Shown here: positions 48,365-61,379 of the stretch, in pieces
How the letters are laid out: every line of letters starts with the position of its first letter
How positions within the stretch are numbered: the stretch's first letter is position 1
Source: Varroa destructor
Lineage: Eukaryota > Arthropoda > Arachnida > Mesostigmata > Varroidae
Direction of reading: 5' to 3'
DNA: 64,000 bases
Assembly: GCF_002443255.2 (NCBI RefSeq)
Contig: NW_019211459.1
Location: forward strand, 18,262,253-18,326,252
Notes under the pieces: model-generated
Databases searched by the model: none
The model's input: only the letters and a program-made list of their open reading frames with translations
What the model was told of the DNA's origin: nothing
Made by a program: the position numbers and the translations under genes

Positions 48365-51300
48365 CGAAACACTTAGTGAGGTTAATGTCGAAGTTTAACT
48401 TTTGCATAACAATAATTTATAGATATTGCCAGATGTGATAATGCTTAGTGTATCTATGTGTAAGCTACTCACAGCCCTAGATCTTAATAACCTAGAAATA
48501 TTTTGTTCCTATCTCCCCTCTTTCCCCAAAAATGTCAAATCTTTCATTTTTTCCGAAAAAAAAAAGATATCGAATTGTAATTTTGCATCTTTACAGAGTA
48601 TTCTTTTGACTCCTTGTATTTATATCAAACGAAATTGATTGTTTTTGTTAATAATTTAAGTAAAAACAAGCTAGAATCAGAATAAAATCAATGGAGGTAG
48701 TAACATAACGCGTGTCATGAAACTTACAGAATTCTCTAAGAATCAGCTATGTAATCCTGATATTTCTGAACCCCCTTTTTTTTTTTTAGACAATTACCTG
48801 ATTAGCTACTAGTCGAAATTCAGTATTCATATCCGAAGTACGTTGGCAAGCGTCGTCGTTTAGGTAACATTGCTACTAAAGTCCGTTATTTTTTAGAAGA
48901 AATTTAAATTGCGCGCCATAGAACCCGCATAGCAGTCTAAATTAGCACGTTTCTTCAATTCGTGTTCGTGCAGAATAACTCCTGAATTAATTTTGGCATA
49001 AGCTAATATCTGTTATTTGACTTTGCAGCACAGAAAGCATACTTTAAACTCACAGCATCAAGCATATCGTGCTCCGATCAACGTTGAGTACAAAGGTTGG
49101 CGTGAATCCGGAATTGTTGCATAGTATTTTCTATTATACGAGTGCGCTGCTCTGCTTTAAGTGAAATTAAATGTTTACTACCTGACTATCGAGCAGGAAA
49201 ATGACGTTCGTAACATTACCTTCATTTTACTGAAACCTGGAGACGATGTCGTTGAGTTCGATATATAGATGTCATATCAATAAGGTTATTAGGCCTGCCA
49301 ATAAGCTTCTTTTCGAAGCTGGTAAGAACAAGTATTTAGAAAAATAGAAATAGGGCTTAATTGCAAACTAGAGTAACTGTAGTTTATTCTAAAGCAGGCC
49401 CATAAGCAATCGGTGCCTGTGTCGTACCGAACTAGATTTTCGAGGATAACGGCATTTATAAGGGCATACTAGAGATTGCCATATCGTCATAAATTAGATA
49501 ACGTGTCTGATTTGATGTACATCAGAGATTCACTCGCGAGATTTAAATGACCGGCATCGTTCCAGGGACAACGGCTCAGCTACCGAAGAAAATCGCAGAA
49601 AACAGCGCAATGATACAGAACAATGACTCAGAATAATACCAACGACGAAGTCTGTAAACGTACGATACAATGGCGACCACCCACCTTGAATGCAAAAACT
49701 CATCCAGCGCAAAAGCATTATTTATGATGATATGTTATCGTTATGCCGAACATATAATCCCTATGAGTACGAGCCATTTATTAGGCAAGCCCCTATAGTC
49801 ACCTCCTGGAGCATCTCCTGGAGTCCATCTGTCGTGAAAAAAGTGTACCTCCGTGTTGGATTACCCCTTAGCACGTTTGAAAATGAAACATTATCCGCTG
49901 CCGTCTACGAAAGATCTAAATTGTACAAACACCTCTTGTGAATAATAAATAAGTATGACGGTACGCTGTTGCTGCTGCTAAAGTAGCAGCAGCGAAGCTG
50001 GCAAAATGCGTCGGTCAATTGTACGCTGTATCATCTGCCTGGCTTTGTACTACCTTCTCACTACAAAAATAGTGGGTTGGCCCATTTCCGGGTCACCCTT
50101 CGTCCGATAAATTTTCATTAGTCGTCGGGGCAAACTGGTCAGGCTTGGAGGCGTAACTTAGTATGAAAAAAACTATGCCACTGCCAAGAGGCAGCAGTCG
50201 CTTGCTCAGGGATGAACAAGAGGCGTCTACCTGGATATCCGTTTTAAGGCTCAATGGGTCCCACTTGCTTGGAGACAGTTGAAAACTTAGCATTATAATC
50301 GGTTATTGTATACCGAATACATGCCAGGATAGCTTGCAACCTCTATGCACATCGATACAGACAGAGATCCATGTTTTGTCGCAAAACGGTGTATCTAAAT
50401 CGGGGGCCGTGCGATGGAAATAGACAGCGGCTGCAGCGGCAGCGAGTTGGGTCAGACACACGAAGGGAGATACACTAAGTTCTCAACGCGATTATGGTCT
50501 GCTGCTTCGAACGGGAAACTACTCACGTAAATTCATAGATCGCCTGGTTGCAGAGGACGGTCACGGCGACCGACGAAGCAGTAGCGGTAGGAGCCGTACC
50601 CCCAGCTTGTCCTGCTGGATGCCTATGCGAACAGACCACAGATCACGCAGCACCACGTCATGCGATAGCGGGCTAGCTTGCTGACGAAGTTGCGGGTACC
50701 CCCCTGGGGTTAGGTTCAAACAGAAGGCAACTAGCGAAAGGGAAAGAGATCAGGCTAAACGGGATGGCGGTCGTCGAGTAGAAAGAAGGATACACGCTGT
50801 ACTATCATACAGCTGGTGCTGTTGCAACGGATCCAAGGGGGACGATGATTTTCGATCATCAGCAAAGCGTGAAATTGTCTGAGTTGTCCCGTTCGGCCAA
50901 CCATCCACCTTTAGTTTTTGGCCACCTTTGCCTAGCCCCAGACTTTCCCGCTGTTTCCCCTTCTCTTCCTGCTACTGTTCTTGGCGCTGCTTAGCTATTG
51001 TCTGCCCACCTGGACATGGCCTGAATCTCCACCTATCAGAAATACGAATTATCGCTGTCGCATCTGCCCTCGCCCCACACTCGCTCCCATTCTTACTTGC
51101 CCCGTATGCATCTACCCTATAATGCAATACCCAAAACTCCGCCTCGATATTTTCAGGGGTAGGTAGCCTTGTTTCTCGACTTTGTTGGCAAACCCCTAAT
51201 TCTGATCTGCCCGTCTATTTGGAAAGTGAGAAATATTTGCGCCATCATCAACGCTCGACGCTCTATTATTGCGTTTCTTCTGCGCAGTCAATCCCATAGT

Positions 51301-53835
51301 AGCCGGCTTATAAGTGAACGTATCATAGCATGCGAACCTTTTCATCAAATGTAACATTCAATGTTTACTTGTCTAAGTCCCGTTATTACTTAGCAGAGTA
51401 GATCCTATCAGTTAATACATAACTAGATCATGTTCATGATAGTAGCAGTTTAGATTTAGTTTTTTGTGATGAGTACGGGGGGTATACGCATTATAATAAA
51501 ACTTAGGTCATCTTAATTGTTTGCATTTACAAGTATCGAGAATAATCCTTTACGTAAATTTTATATAAATTGTACATCACCTTTTTTTTTCAACAAATTT
51601 TAGCCTCGTTTCCCTATTCTTGGTTACTCGAACAGGGAATAAGCAATCTCGCTGATCCCTTATAGTTTCTCCATTCATCCGTTGGTCCGTTTGAACAATA
51701 CTGTCACCTCACCGCTAAGTTATTTTATCGCTTTATTCTAGTATTAACGAATATGCTTCATGTTAAATCTTACCAAATTGCAGGTGTCTACTGTTGAAGT
51801 TATCCCGTTGCTTTAGACTGTTGCCATGCAGCTGTTCTGCCAGCTTAAGTTACTTCATTAACTTGCTCCATTAGCTTGTTTTAGCCACGCTCTAAGTGTG
51901 CCGTTAAGTAACTCGATTCCAATGAATCATGACACCCAACACAATAGCTCCAAGGTGAAATCTACGCTTTTAAAGTTGTTCCGCTGTAACTTTTCAAAAA
52001 TTTCAGTGCATCAAGTTAGTTGCTTTGTTGTAATTATATCGTTCCCACGTTCAAATGCCCTAGTGATTTTAACGTACGCCGAATGTTTTTCCTTTTCGTT
52101 TTTTCATTTTATAAGTTCGGAGTTTGAATTTCCAGTGACTTCATCGAGTCCCCGTAGCTTTATAATTTCCTTAAAGCTATCTATGTCGGTTCAAGATTTT
52201 CTGTTTTCAAGCGAAATTATTCCATTTTTACCTTAAATATAATTATTCCTGATTTGAAGGTGTTTTATACAAACCCAAACAAATCTTTCTGTGTGAAAGT
52301 TAACAGTGACCCGTCCGCAAAGTTTGTTAGTCGATTTGTGCGTATCTAATCTCATTGAACACTAATTGAAATGCAAATCTATTTGGTTACCATAGGTCCT
52401 TCACCCTACATCTACCGTGTTAGAACGATCACTGGTTCCAACAAGCTATCATGCTTATTTTTTTATCGTCATTAATCCCCCTCCCGATTACCACGTAAAT
52501 GTATTTTACCACTTCGAGGCAAGTTCGCATAGAAAACGGCCAAAAAATGAATACTATTTTCCCAAGTGTCTATTATTTAATGAATGAGGTGCACATCTAC
52601 TGTGATCAGTCCAAAAGAAACCTTTGCATGTAGAACAAACTAAAATGTTGTTATTCAATCATTTTTACATCACATATATTCAATAGTAATGTTGAAAGAC
52701 AATGCTAACGTGCGGTTCGTTGACCTAAATCTATTAATAAGAATAACGCCTATATAAAAAGCATGATTCGGTCGTTGCACGATGCCATCACCGACCCGAA
52801 AATAAGATGTTCAAAACGCTTATCGTTGCCAATGAACATATCTAATTATGAGTCTCATTCCACCCGCTGTTTATCCTTTTGACATGAACATTTCAATATT
52901 TCAAGGTTCCGTCGAGGGGGTTAGCGTTTAAATAGAGAGATCGGAACTGGCACAAAGGAAAGGGGACAGATGGGTTTGATGTCAAAGAGGACCATACTTT
53001 CCCTATGAAAGGATCTTTGTCCATGACCAGGTGAGCTAGGCCAAGATTGTTCAGGCTGCTTGTGGCGCAATGTTTGGGCCTTTTCGACCTGATCCGTGAG
53101 GGGCAGCACCAGCGGAACACTAGTCAAGGCACCAGCCCTTGCTTGGTTGCCCACTATCCAGTCAGCTGGCTACTCGCTGCGAAGCACGTGAACATTGCTG
53201 CACGCGATCTTGGCCATCTATTGACTTCAAGTTCCTTTTAATTTATTGAGATTATTTTAATAAATAATTAATTACCCTTCTCGAGGCGAGGCGCGGCGCA
53301 CCAGTCTGCCTGCCCTCGTATCCGCCTGGGGCAGGTGTAGTGAAAGCTCAGTGTAATGGACTTACAAGGGCGTGGACCACTTATGGGCAGAGGCCCAGCC
53401 GCTTTTGCCCCTACTTATTCACCACTCGCTGTATCGACTGCGACGGCTGCTCAGGGGGTCGTCTACATCTAATGTTAGTTGTGCCTTTCAGACCCCTGCT
53501 TAACCCGTCAGTGCAATAAGGAGGGCAAAGCAAGAGCTGCCTTTCGACGCTGCGAAGAAAATATGAAAGCAAAAAAATAAATAAACGTTGTTGTGGTAGG
53601 AGCATCCGAAAGACTTCGACAGGGGCGAGCCACAGCTCGAAAATGAGCAACTGAGTATCGAGTGATAAACTCCTTGTGCAAAAGGTTCCAGAGGCCGTCT
53701 TTGTGGACACCATTATCTATTGCGTCGAATATTCAGACCGTTCCTAGGGAAGACCACTTGATCAAGACCACACGAAAAAGCTATAAACGATGAGACGTAA
53801 CGTAAAATACTCTTAAGCTTTTAATAACTCTACTT
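48365..53835. other. Mostly AT-rich, with GC-richer unplaced segments
   Basis: No gene is supported. At 50.4-51.2 kb and 53.0-53.5 kb the composition shifts to GC-rich and overlapping short frames appear on both strands, as is common for decayed transposable elements, but no transposase, reverse-transcriptase or integrase motif could be read. The + frame near 50.98-51.16 kb has two CxxC pairs (CRICPRP...TCPVCIYPI) without other zinc-finger features. Confidence 0.45.
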
Positions 53836-53841
53836 TACTAA

Positions 53842-53878
53842 TAACTACTGCTCTTAACTCTGTTAAGGGCAGTAGTTA
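53842..53878. repeat. 37-base hairpin: 17-bp stem, 3-base loop
   Basis: TAACTACTGCTCTTAAC, loop TCT, then GTTAAGGGCAGTAGTTA. Sixteen of 17 positions pair in DNA, and the remaining T/G becomes a wobble pair in a + strand transcript, so the RNA stem would be continuous. Confidence 0.94.
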
Positions 53879-53884
53879 ACAGAA

Positions 53885-56800
53885 CTTATGAATAGAAAAA
53901 AGAGAACGGCTGAAGCACGTGTTAAATTAATGCTTTTTTTTTTCAGTTTCTTTTACACTGATTCGTAGACATCTAGGGCCTTGTTATATCATCATTGAAT
54001 TTATCGTCTCTTGGATTTGGACTAACTAGATTGGCACTACGCAAATCTTTTGAAAAGGGTACGTGGCAATAGTTTGGGACCTTTCTGTAGCCTAATTATG
54101 GCCGTTTTCCTCGTAGCTTTCTGCGAATGGCATATTCCTCCAAAAACCAATAATGTCTTTCATCTATAAATGGGCCTTTGCGAATTAAAGTCAACTTTAT
54201 CTCTAACAAGTAGCCAGATTACTACTGTGTGAGACGGTTTGTTCCTTCGCAGAAAGGTATTAGAATAATCTGGAGACAGCCCTATTTCTACTTACAGCCT
54301 ATCACACTATAAACGCGTTGCATAGTCCCTGTTTTTTGCGGAACATCCATGAAGGTGCCAACTCTGTCAGGTGTCTGACGTACCAAGTTGATGGGAAAAG
54401 ACTTCTAAATCGACTGAGTGATCTTGTAATTAGCACAGGATCAACAACAATATGAGTAAATGATTGTTAGCACTAGTAGTCATACTAACAGTTGTATTCT
54501 TATAACATATATATATATATATATACATACTCTATTGAGTCTTTCGAGAGAAAGTAATTATAAATAATTATAAAAGTGCTAGCACGTAAAAGTGTGGTAT
54601 TAAAAAAAATTACATTAAACTAAGGGTAAAAAGACCAACATTGTTGAAAAATCCATACTACCTAATGATTTCCTTAGCTTGCGTGAAAAACTTTCGCTCA
54701 AGCCTAGCTTGGCTGATTTTGAATTGTCCGTATGTGATATTTCTAGCAATCGGAGAAGTAAGGAAACCTTCCGGAAGCCTTCGGAGAAGTAAGGAAAAAT
54801 CCACAGCAATCTTAAAATATAATTCAGACGTTCTCAGTACTATATGTGGTAACTGTACGTTCATATAGATACGAAAGGACGATCAGAACTGACGCTTTGG
54901 TGTTGTATATATACTGTATATTAGTATATACATTTATTAAAATACTAGTCAGTTGCAATCTGACTATATATATAAACTGATAGTATATACGCAAATCTAC
55001 AATTACCTATTTCGCACCATTGAGAATGTATTACATTATCTTCTAGTCTAGACATTAAATGCACCTGTAATTCTCACAGTCACGCAGTTTAGCTGCCTGT
55101 TGACCGTTTGTGCGAAACTTATAACTTACTAGCAACTTCATTTTTCTAAACTTCGATTTTTTTTTATTTCCCTGTTTCCGGTATCGATATTCAGATATCA
55201 AGTTCATCCGTAACATAGATGTACAGTTTATTGTACGAAAAGTGGATTCGCGTACCGTAGTCTTGCGACAACTCGAACCGGCTAGAGTATGAATTTTGCC
55301 AGTATCTCATTATGAGAATGTTTCTGAAAAATCTCCCTTTGACTCCGCTTACCTTATAATCGTGCAACTAGACTGACTTTAAAATTAGCGTGTAACTTTC
55401 GCTACAAATGGAAACCTAACCTCTGCTCCGGGGCTCGTATCAAGGACAAGGACAACATGTCCTGCTGGTATGAAATAACAATCAGCAATAAGATAAAGCA
55501 ACTTATACCCATTGAAACTGAAATATTTCCACAATAATATGGCACAATTGGTGAAGCACTTGCATATGTATTAGAAAGCTAGACTTTTATGGTACTGAGT
55601 AAATTTACTGATTTTTTCAAAGCCGTTGTTTATAAAATAAAAACTACGCACATCGATCATTGAAGGTAATCCACTTTACGTGTACGGTGCTAGAATTTTC
55701 TGTTGTTTATTTTTAGGAAACATGAACGTCTGATGACGGAAGCATTGAAACTGTACGAAACTGCATAAGTCTTGTCCCTAAAATGCTTTCGTCTTCACCG
55801 AACTCACAATATATATATATACACATAGGGGTAAAGAAGAAAGAGTCTAGCCACTATCTTCTATTAGCATAGAAATGGAGAAATCTGAGAGTTATTCCCT
55901 GTCCCATGCATTTGCGCACTATTCCCAGCTCTGCTATCCAACTCCACACAAAGTCGGACTTCTTAGCTTGGTCAACTGCTTCCGAAATTTCCTATGCGAC
56001 TAGCCATCCGCCGTCCAGTTCATTCCTTGCTACTGGCCGAAGGCTCAACTTTAGGACAAATACGTAGACGTCATCCGATTACGTTCTTGTACATGCGTTT
56101 CGGGAGTCGCCTATCCAACAATGTCATATCGAGACATGCAATGGTATATTTGGAACAGTAGTCATGCGATTTAAGCGAAGAAAGCTCCACATTGATTTGG
56201 AGATTGTTGGCTTGAGTTAAAGTCTGTCCGGCTGACTTCATTCATCTACTCTTCGGCTTGGCCTCGTTCGTTGGAGTTACGCCGTAGTCTCGCTGATGTT
56301 TTGAAAGATAGTTCTTGTAGGGTTGGGTACGTTCACCGCCCACTGCCAAACATATACTACTGGGGTCCTCGGCTCTAGGACTCGGAGCAATGCGAATTCA
56401 TTTGCCTTTGCCCATTGGTCTACTGCCAGCCTGTGGGTTTCTGCCTCTGTTTTTGTAGCCTGATCTCCCCATCACTCGCTTAGGCCCCATGCCACACCCC
56501 ATCGTACTGTGTGCGTCTGTCCCCCTTCGGCAGCTCCAGGAAAAAGCTTCTGCACTTCGATCATATTGGCTCAACGTCCAGCGATAACGCGTTTTTGCAC
56601 TCCGTCCCTTACTTCTTAGCACTCTGGTCGTGGTCCAGCTTTCTTTTCCATCTTACACACACAGGATAGCCTGCATCGCCTCGCTAGCGGCCCCCCTGAT
56701 ACTTCTACCCCTTCATGCCTTCTAGGTCTCCCCTGTTTAGACAAACGTCCCATCAGCTAGCAAGCAGACTGTTCAGCTCCAGGGAATCCAACAAGGTACC

Positions 56801-58140
56801 GTCATAATATATAAGTGCTAAAATAATCCTCCATCAAATGAAAATATTTTGACGCGAGCAGATCATCCGTGTGTCTGATTGAACAAGGAAGTCGCCTACC
56901 ATGGGCATATTTGCACCTGTGAAGCACGGATAAATTCAACTGCCTTTAGTTGGGCAACTATCTAGTTGACGACGTTGGCAAGCAGATGCAGCGACCAGTC
57001 ATCTGGACAAGATTGACGGAGAAAGTCAACCCTGGCGCCACGGGCACCAGCGAACATCTGCTGCGAGACCTGCTGCTCGCTCGACCGTGAGATAATATGA
57101 GATCGGCCTACAAGAAACAGCCGAAAGTACAGTCGTATCGCTAGTCGCTATCGATTCCGTAATTGATATTAGTCAAGCGATAAATCAAACGGGAGCCCTT
57201 ACTGCAACCGAGGTAGAAGAACTTTGGTCCAGGTGGTCAGTGCGCTAATTGTAAAGTGAGAAAACGCATTTATGTTGACTGCTAATTGTCCTGTTATGGA
57301 GTAAAACGCCCTGAAACCATAAAGACGTTATTGACAATGTCTTAGAATTACCTTCTGCTAACTTTAATAGAAGAGCTTTAGTAACATCAAAAGTCAAACT
57401 CAAGAGCTATTAGCAGTTGCAGATTATTTAGATAGGGAGAAGAACACTATAGCTAACATTTTTTTGCGCTTTGTTCCTGTGCGTTCAGGCAACGATCCTT
57501 TAACATAGACAAGGTCAAGCGACTTTTGTTACTGTTCTGTTACTCTGCCACTTAATTTCCGACAAATGAATCATATACGACAGCGTTTGCTGCCATGTCG
57601 GTAATCCGTACGGTTCAATAGTGCATCACGTACGATGAACTAACCGTCCATGATCGACATCGATCCTCTCATCAGCTGAGTTATTCAGTCTGAAGCTATA
57701 CGTACGCCCACTAGGCTCGAATACGTGAGCAAACAAAGCGTGAAAGAACAAATTTAAATTGAACACGTACCCAATGAGTACAAACACTTTGAGGATCGAT
57801 CATATATATTTGATGGTACTAGTTAGTCGGACGCTCACTAACGCGTACGCCAATACGGCTAGTCCCTTATTCAGTATGTGGCAACGCGTTCTTTCCGTTC
57901 CTCATGATTTCTACTATTAGACATAATCTATTATAAAGAGAATGAGTGTGGTCTAGTTCGGAAAGGTGGATGAGGGAGTCCTGCCCGTTAACCGTATCCA
58001 ACAGTACATTCATAGCTAGGTTTTTTGCGACACGCACCTGCCTACGTTGTCAACAGAACGAAACCGAAGACGCACTAGGTTTAATAACCGAGTAGCCGGC
58101 GCGATATATTAGTGAAACTGTGTTCGAACCAGAATAGATT
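53885..58140. other. No gene supported; possible transposon debris at 55.9-56.8 kb
   Basis: AT-rich up to 55.8 kb with a TA run at 54507-54525. A 31-base-spaced direct repeat (CGGAGAAGTAAGGAAA at 54751 and 54782) lies within overlapping short minus-strand frames. From 55.9 to 56.8 kb the sequence is GC-richer. One minus-strand frame contains AVDQWAKANEFAL, which recalls the L..WA..N.F segment of jockey-like reverse transcriptases, but no catalytic FADD-type motif was found. Confidence 0.4.
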
Positions 58141-58144
58141 TGCA

Positions 58145-58680
58145 CTACGCACATGGCGGTGCTTGTGATACTCGGCGAGGATAAATGGGAAAAGACGGGC
58201 AAACAGAGGCACAAGGGGAAATAAACGCAGGCGTTACCGTGGCGAGCTTATTGTCAACTTCAGTCTCAATGTCAATAGCGCTGCCAGCATAGCTGCAGGC
58301 GCCCATAGTCCAACGAGACATCGTACTCACGGTGGTGATGGGGTTGTTTTTGCTGATATCGTCAGCGGCAGCGATGACGGTCACTGTTCATTGTATCCAT
58401 TCGATAAAATACAATCACCATTCGCCATGCATGATGGGCACGAAAGCAAGCAGCCGAAGGCGCACTGCTGGTGGTTCAGCGGTTGATTCGGTGTTAGTCG
58501 TCTACGTCGAAACCTAACCGGCAACTTGCCGTCGCCTGCCTCGGGGTAATTTGTTAATGCGTTGAGCTGGACCGCTGGCAAGTCGCTACCCCGCTCCGAA
58601 GCACCATAGACCTGGCACCCTTGACGCAGTCTCTTGTGCCTACCTAAGGACAACTACGCCAGCGAGAATATCCTATGCAA
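58145..58680. other. GC-rich, open on both strands, donor-like site; unresolved
   Basis: Minus-strand frames at 58145-58384 and 58381-58653 and a + frame at 58332-58517 overlap. A consensus donor (ACC|GTGAGTACG, GT at 58330-58329, minus) follows the short frame VTVIAAADDISKNNPITT, but its upstream acceptor is poor and the longer frame before it stops first. This may be exon sequence with an uncertain structure. Confidence 0.3.
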
Positions 58681-58689
58681 TAAACAGCA

Positions 58690-59815
58690 CAGCAGTGTGG
58701 GCGTGTTTCTGCTATACTGACATGGATGACACGTATCAAAGCAAAGAGGCTATGCCTAAGTTGAACTTAAAGTGATCTATTTAGCTAGAATCGAAACAAA
58801 ATTGGCCGCCGCATGAACGGCAGCTGCGCGTAGGTAGTACAAATGTAATGAGCCAACGTTTTTTTGGTGACCACAGTATCGATTTCGAATGACGACGATA
58901 TAAGGAAAAATAAGCTAAATACTAATATCGAAACGAGAACAACCCAATGTAGGCAGTTCGCTCGTTTAACTTGTTGTTAAATGTCACTTCTAATTTTTTT
59001 TTTCAATTAAGCGTCCGGACTTCTAAACAATACAGGTATACATTTGAAACATTTATAGCATGTGACAAATTACCTATATCGACGGTTTCTCATTATGTAT
59101 TGTTATATTTCGTGGAAAATATAGCTGTAAGTGAATTATGTCAAGATGTTCTGACTGAACGTAGTCCATGCACAGGGATACGATTAAGTTAGGGGCATAC
59201 TTATAATAAGTACAATTATGCCTCGTTTGCTTTATGCATCTTGTTTGCGTAGTAAATTAATGTTGACCACGAGCGCCAGACGCAGCCATCACCCACTACA
59301 TCATCGACGTGACTAATTAAGCACTATTTTCGTGTACGTTGTGTAACATCCCGTCACCACTCGCAATTTTCTGACAAGATCTATCGGGTTTCGTCAATCT
59401 AGTGGTTCCACCTTAACTGCTACTCTCGCTATCACCCCCCCCGCCGCCGCCATCGTCTTTGCGAAACCATTTCATTAAAAGTGACACTGGCATATTGCTT
59501 AATCTACTAGCAATTTAAGTTTAGCCGCGTTTGACGGTGAAGTGATTCTTGGGTTACTAAATCCATAGGCGAGGCGCATTGGGCTGAGGCAAACGCGAGA
59601 TTCCACACATCTACAATGTCCGGGGCTAACGGCTGCATAAGAGTGTAGCAGGGAACGCAGCTTTGTTTTGAGTAACGGATGCATTTTTAAGAATAGAAGA
59701 AAAATCATTGTTTATGGCTTTTTACTTAGCATAAACACAACAAAATACATATTACGTTATTACAAGAAAATCCGGCGTACTCAACTAGTTGGGATATAGT
59801 GATGACTTGAATATA
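58690..59815. other. Non-coding stretch, nothing recognised
   Basis: Frequent stops in all frames. A C8 run followed by CCG units lies at 59434-59453. Confidence 0.55.
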
Positions 59816-59817
59816 CG

Positions 59818-60705
59818 TTAGAGGCATCCTCCTTTATTTTTTTTTAAACATTTGCCCCCTCTCTGGCAACTTCTGGATACCCATATACCTGCCATTCACG
59901 TTGTTATACGCAGTTCCTCTGTCTATGGTTCCTGTGCTTGCCTACAAATTGCCAATTTTTTTAGGGCATAGAATACCCCGTAACTGCACGAATTTAGATC
60001 AGGAGAATAAGCAGATTGAAGCCAACGTTGGCTATTTCTTTGCTTAATTAAGGAAGTAATTAAAGCATGGCGATGAGGGCATGCTTTCGATTGCCATGCT
60101 AACGGTCCACGAGTCCCTTGAAGAACTCAAGATAGCGGGCTGCATTAATAGTTTTACTTTCAGTGAGTATCTCATAGTAGCACACGCCCTTGATGTCCAG
60201 GACGATGCCATTCTCTTGCCTGCTCTACATTCCGGCTGGCCATGTCTTATCAATGGCTACAGTACACTCCAAGTGGGTTTTTTGTTCATTAAGCTTCTGC
60301 GAATTGTATGTGAAGTATGCTATACGTATTTCTAACTGACCTGAAGTCGATTCACGGGAGCTAATTTTTTACTTAGCTTCCGCACGTTCAGTATTTGGAT
60401 CATAAATCGCTAACAAGTTACACGTGCAACGCCTGTTTTAGCGGACAAAGCCCTTCAGCTGCAAGCTTTGTTTCCGTCAAAAGCCTGCTCGATCGTGATA
60501 ACGCGCTCTTGTCCTTCAGGTCCCGACATCTGGTCATCTCCTGGCTGATCTTCAACACTCCAATACTCATTCTCAAAACATATGCATTATTTATGTACTG
60601 TAATTTCGCTTAAAGCCGCCTTGCTTAATGTCACTCACAAAGTTTCTAGAAGACTGAAATATTCACCAGTTAAATTTCGTTTGCCAACGGAGCATAGTTT
60701 GAAAG
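59818..60705 (-). mobile_element. Mariner-family transposase relic, copy 2
   Basis: Same family and strand as the relic at 45.7-46.4 kb. In order on the minus strand: ATG (60705); FENEYWSVEDQPG (the conserved FSVED-P segment); ALSAKTGVARVTC (helix-turn-helix); the QILNVRKLSKK linker; TVAIDKTW (TGDEKW equivalent); IVLDIKGVCYYEILTESKTI; GLVDR-stop-HGNRKHA; ITSLIKQR...RWLQSAYSPDLNSCSYGVF; and a C-terminus GIQKLPERGQMF. The canonical mariner form at the third catalytic site is YSPDLxPxD; here the Asp position is Ser. A gap of about 22 bases relative to copy 1 removes the second catalytic Asp, and frames shift several times. The YSPDL block is intact and is the clearest evidence for the family. 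Terminal inverted repeats and TA duplications could not be defined. Confidence 0.9.
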
Positions 60706-60709
60706 TTAC

Positions 60710-61379
60710 TTAATTTCGAAATGCGCCCAATATTATTTAACAACAGTATCCCACCTATAACGAGTCGAATCGCCTTAGCGCGCTTGCTCCCATTTCTCAA
60801 TCACTTCAAGTAGTTGCTCAAGGTCTAATAAGCCAGAACACTAAACAAATAAATGTTTTTTCTTTCTAGAACATCCGGCAAAGCTAAAAGCTGTGTAATG
60901 AAGACTGCAAATGGAGGTTTTCAAGTGACCGCTTTCCTTTCCTTCCACCTCTTTGCCGCGTCAGACTGAAGGGCCACAGCGCTTGTACGCGCACCCCTAA
61001 GTACGATGACGAAACGGAACGGAACAGAACGAAGCTGACCACTGGAGGCGGTCGAAAACACAAATCGTAATTGCATTTGTTCATTCGTCATGCACCCACC
61101 CTCGCCCGCCGCGCTGCCACCCGTCTGCCGGCCGCGATCTTGCAATCGCTCCGCGAGAACGCTGCAGATCTCTGACTCCCTGTTTTAGCCCAAACAAACT
61201 ACGCGCGCCATCCCTCATCAGCCTTCGTCCGAGTGCAAGGGGCAATCGTTCTCGTCCTTTCTTTCATCGCCTAGATCGTACCCCCGACCGTCGCTAGCGT
61301 TCATATTGCTTCATTCCCCGCTCTCGACGTTCTACAACCGTTTGCCCGTCCATCCAGATCGTGCTGGTCAAACGCAGCC
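60710..61379. other. Non-coding, becoming GC-rich: likely 5' leader
   Basis: From about 60.93 kb the sequence turns GC- and CpG-rich and carries no long + strand frame before the ATG at 61380. This is what a promoter-proximal 5' untranslated region would look like. No TATA box at a fixed distance is claimed. Confidence 0.35.
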
